Part shown: positions 5,569 through 6,909 of the stretch, piece by piece
Position numbering within the stretch: the stretch's first letter is position 1
How the letters are laid out: every line of letters starts with the position of its first letter
Assembly: GCA_964592475.1 (NCBI GenBank)
Contig: CAZQEZ010000201.1
Coordinates: 1-6,909, forward strand
DNA from: CAZQEZ01 sp964592475
Lineage (GTDB): Bacteria; Bacteroidota; Bacteroidia; Cytophagales; Cyclobacteriaceae
DNA length: 6,909 nt
Reading direction: 5' to 3'
Program-made: the position numbers and the translations under genes
Notes under the pieces: generated by a model
Database searches by the model: none
What the model saw: only the letters and a program-made list of their open reading frames with translations
What the model was told of the DNA's origin: nothing

Positions 5569-6345
5569 ATGAACAAAGAACCAAAATTAACTTTAGTAGG
5601 TGCTGGCCCGGGAGATCCGGAATTGATAACCCTGAAGGCTATCAATGCCATCAAGTCAGCCGATGTAATCCTTTATGATGCTTTGGCCAACCACGAATTA
5701 CTGGACTATGCTTCTGACCACACCATCAAAATATTTGTAGGTAAAAGGGTTGGTTTAAAAAAATACAGCCAGGAAGAAATCAATGAATTGATTGTAGAAA
5801 AAGCCTATAAGCATGGACACGTGGTAAGGTTGAAAGGAGGCGATCCATTTATTTTTGGTCGTGGCTATGAAGAACTGGAATATGCTCAAGAAAGAGGCGT
5901 GCCCGGCTCGGTAGTACCAGGAATTACCAGTGCTTTGGCAGTACCTGCCTACCAACAGATTCCTCTTACACACCGCGGTGCAAGTCAGAGCTTTTGGGTA
6001 ATTACCGGCACCAACAGTGAAAGAAACCTTACCAACGACGTGCGGTTGGCAGCACAAAGCTCTGCCACGGTGGTAATATTGATGGGAGTGCATAAATTAA
6101 TGGAAATTGCTGCCACTTACAGGCAACACCGTGCATTTGATACTCCGGTGGCCATTATTCAGAACGGCACTTTACCTAATGAAAAAGTTGCAATCGGTAC
6201 ACTGGAAGATATTGAAGCAAAAGCTACAGAAGCCAACATAGCTTCTCCAGCCATTATCGTGATAGGAGATGTAGTGAATCTTGCTAAGGCACAGCAAGCT
6301 GCAAGTCAGCAAAATCATGTAGAACTTTTAAGTAAAGCAGTATAA
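5569..6345 (+). CDS. cobA: Uroporphyrinogen-III C-methyltransferase (SUMT, 258 aa)
   Basis: This enzyme uses S-adenosylmethionine to methylate uroporphyrinogen III at C-2 and C-7, giving precorrin-2, the first committed step to siroheme (and cobalamin). The tetrapyrrole-methylase signatures are complete: VGAGPGDPELIT (residues 10-21), VRLKGGDPFIFGRG (86-99), VVPGITSALAVPAY (115-128), PLTHRG (132-137), a VVILMGV strand (168-174) and SPAIIVIGDVV (226-236). At 258 residues it is a stand-alone single-domain enzyme, unlike the CysG fusion of enterobacteria. It begins 8 bases after the reductase stop and ends 2 bases before the next gene, so the three genes are surely one transcript. Placed here, its job is to provide siroheme for the reductase, and it would share the cysteine-attenuation control. 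Confidence 0.96.
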   Translation: MNKEPKLTLVGAGPGDPELITLKAINAIKSADVILYDALANHELLDYASDHTIKIFVGKRVGLKKYSQEEINELIVEKAYKHGHVVRLKGGDPFIFGRGYEELEYAQERGVPGSVVPGITSALAVPAYQQIPLTHRGASQSFWVITGTNSERNLTNDVRLAAQSSATVVILMGVHKLMEIAATYRQHRAFDTPVAIIQNGTLPNEKVAIGTLEDIEAKATEANIASPAIIVIGDVVNLAKAQQAASQQNHVELLSKAV

Positions 6346-6347
6346 AA

Positions 6348-6909
6348 ATGGCCAATAAACTATTTCCCATATTCGTAAAAGCGGAGCAATTGAAAATATT
6401 GCTGGTAGGTGGTGGCAATGTAGGAGAAGAGAAGCTTTCCGCTATTCTGGCCAATAGTCCCGAAGCTACCATTGATGTAGTGGCGGGTTACATTAAACCT
6501 GAAGTGAAAAAACTGGCGGCGGACCATTCCAATGTGAGTCTGCATTATCGTGATTTTGAAAACAAGGACCTGGATGGCAAGGACCTGGTTTTTTGTGCTA
6601 CTGACAACCAGGCACTGCACCAGGGCATCCGGCAAATGTGTCGCCTGCGCCATACCCTGGTGAATGTGGCTGACACTCCGGCATTGTGCGATTTCTATTT
6701 GGGTTCAATTGTACAGAAAGGTGATTTGAAAATTGGTATCAGTACCAATGGCAAGTCACCCACTATGGCTAAGCGACTGCGGGAATTTTTAACCGATGCC
6801 CTTCCCGACGATATGCAGCAGATCCTGGATCAGATGCAAAACATTCGCGATCAGATCAAAGGAGACTTTCAGGAAAAAATAAGAGTACTAAACCAGGTAA
6901 CATCCAACT
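6348..6909 (+). CDS. Precorrin-2 dehydrogenase / sirohydrochlorin ferrochelatase (Met8p/CysG N-terminal type), 3' end cut
   Basis: The frame opens at ATG 6348 and stays open through 187 codons to the right edge; a few residues to a few dozen are probably missing. The protein would oxidise precorrin-2 to sirohydrochlorin with NAD+ and insert iron to give siroheme. Visible features are the Rossmann motif GGGNVGEEK (residues 21-29), VFCATDNQ (81-88), VNVADTPALCDF (105-116; its Asp109 aligns with the conserved catalytic Asp of CysG/Met8p), and IGISTNGKSPTMAKRLRE (129-146). The methyltransferase half of CysG is absent, in keeping with the separate upstream gene. It starts only 2 bases after the cobA stop. 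Together the two genes cover the whole route from uroporphyrinogen III to siroheme. Confidence 0.93.
   Translation, partial: MANKLFPIFVKAEQLKILLVGGGNVGEEKLSAILANSPEATIDVVAGYIKPEVKKLAADHSNVSLHYRDFENKDLDGKDLVFCATDNQALHQGIRQMCRLRHTLVNVADTPALCDFYLGSIVQKGDLKIGISTNGKSPTMAKRLREFLTDALPDDMQQILDQMQNIRDQIKGDFQEKIRVLNQVTSN

Noticed and set aside
4310..6653. Several other minus-strand ORFs within the reductase, cobA and dehydrogenase genes
   Set aside because: All lie antisense to recognisable enzymes and show no motif or start context of their own.

Overview
The window looks like a draft-genome piece from a Bacteroidota bacterium. Evidence: starts without Shine-Dalgarno sequences, matches to the Bacteroidota promoter consensus (TTTG, about 19-21 bases, TAnnTTTG), small lipoproteins with short Lys/Arg-start signal peptides, and a sulfite-reductase gene with a fused C-terminal HEPN-like domain, an arrangement I associate with this phylum. 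A run of 100 N (2188-2287) marks an assembly gap inside a tandem repeat.

Left part (1-3033, all genes on the minus strand, visibly AT-rich): the N-terminal part of a TerB-like protein runs off the left edge. It is followed by a decayed short-chain dehydrogenase (only N- and C-terminal scraps, 336-605), a DUF2231 four-helix membrane protein whose start overlaps the stop of a small lipoprotein gene, a cupredoxin-like lipoprotein that seems to have lost most of its copper ligands, and an Rpn/PD-(D/E)XK 'transposase'-family nuclease. The nuclease carries an in-frame 12-bp (Glu-Lys-Arg-Gly) repeat array interrupted by the gap.

Right part (3194-6909, plus strand, more GC-rich): an assimilatory sulfur operon. 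A Bacteroidota-type promoter (3194-3226) precedes an unlisted 34-codon leader ORF (3245-3349) with cysteine codons at positions 15-18, 20-22 and 31. A 14-bp perfect hairpin followed by a T tract (3382-3427) comes next, then the siroheme reductase gene with HEPN domain (3455-5560), cobA (uroporphyrinogen-III methyltransferase, 5569-6345) and a precorrin-2 dehydrogenase/ferrochelatase gene (6348 onward, cut by the right edge). The spacing between these genes is 8 and 2 bases.

The main find is the leader. Bases 3321-3329, just after the Cys codons, are perfectly complementary to the 5' arm of the terminator (3388-3396), so antiterminator and terminator are mutually exclusive. This has the geometry of a trp-type attenuator tuned to charged tRNA-Cys. 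It would control sulfite reduction together with siroheme synthesis, and it argues that the reductase works on sulfite rather than nitrite. I know of no described cysteine attenuator of this kind in Bacteroidota, but I could not search for one.
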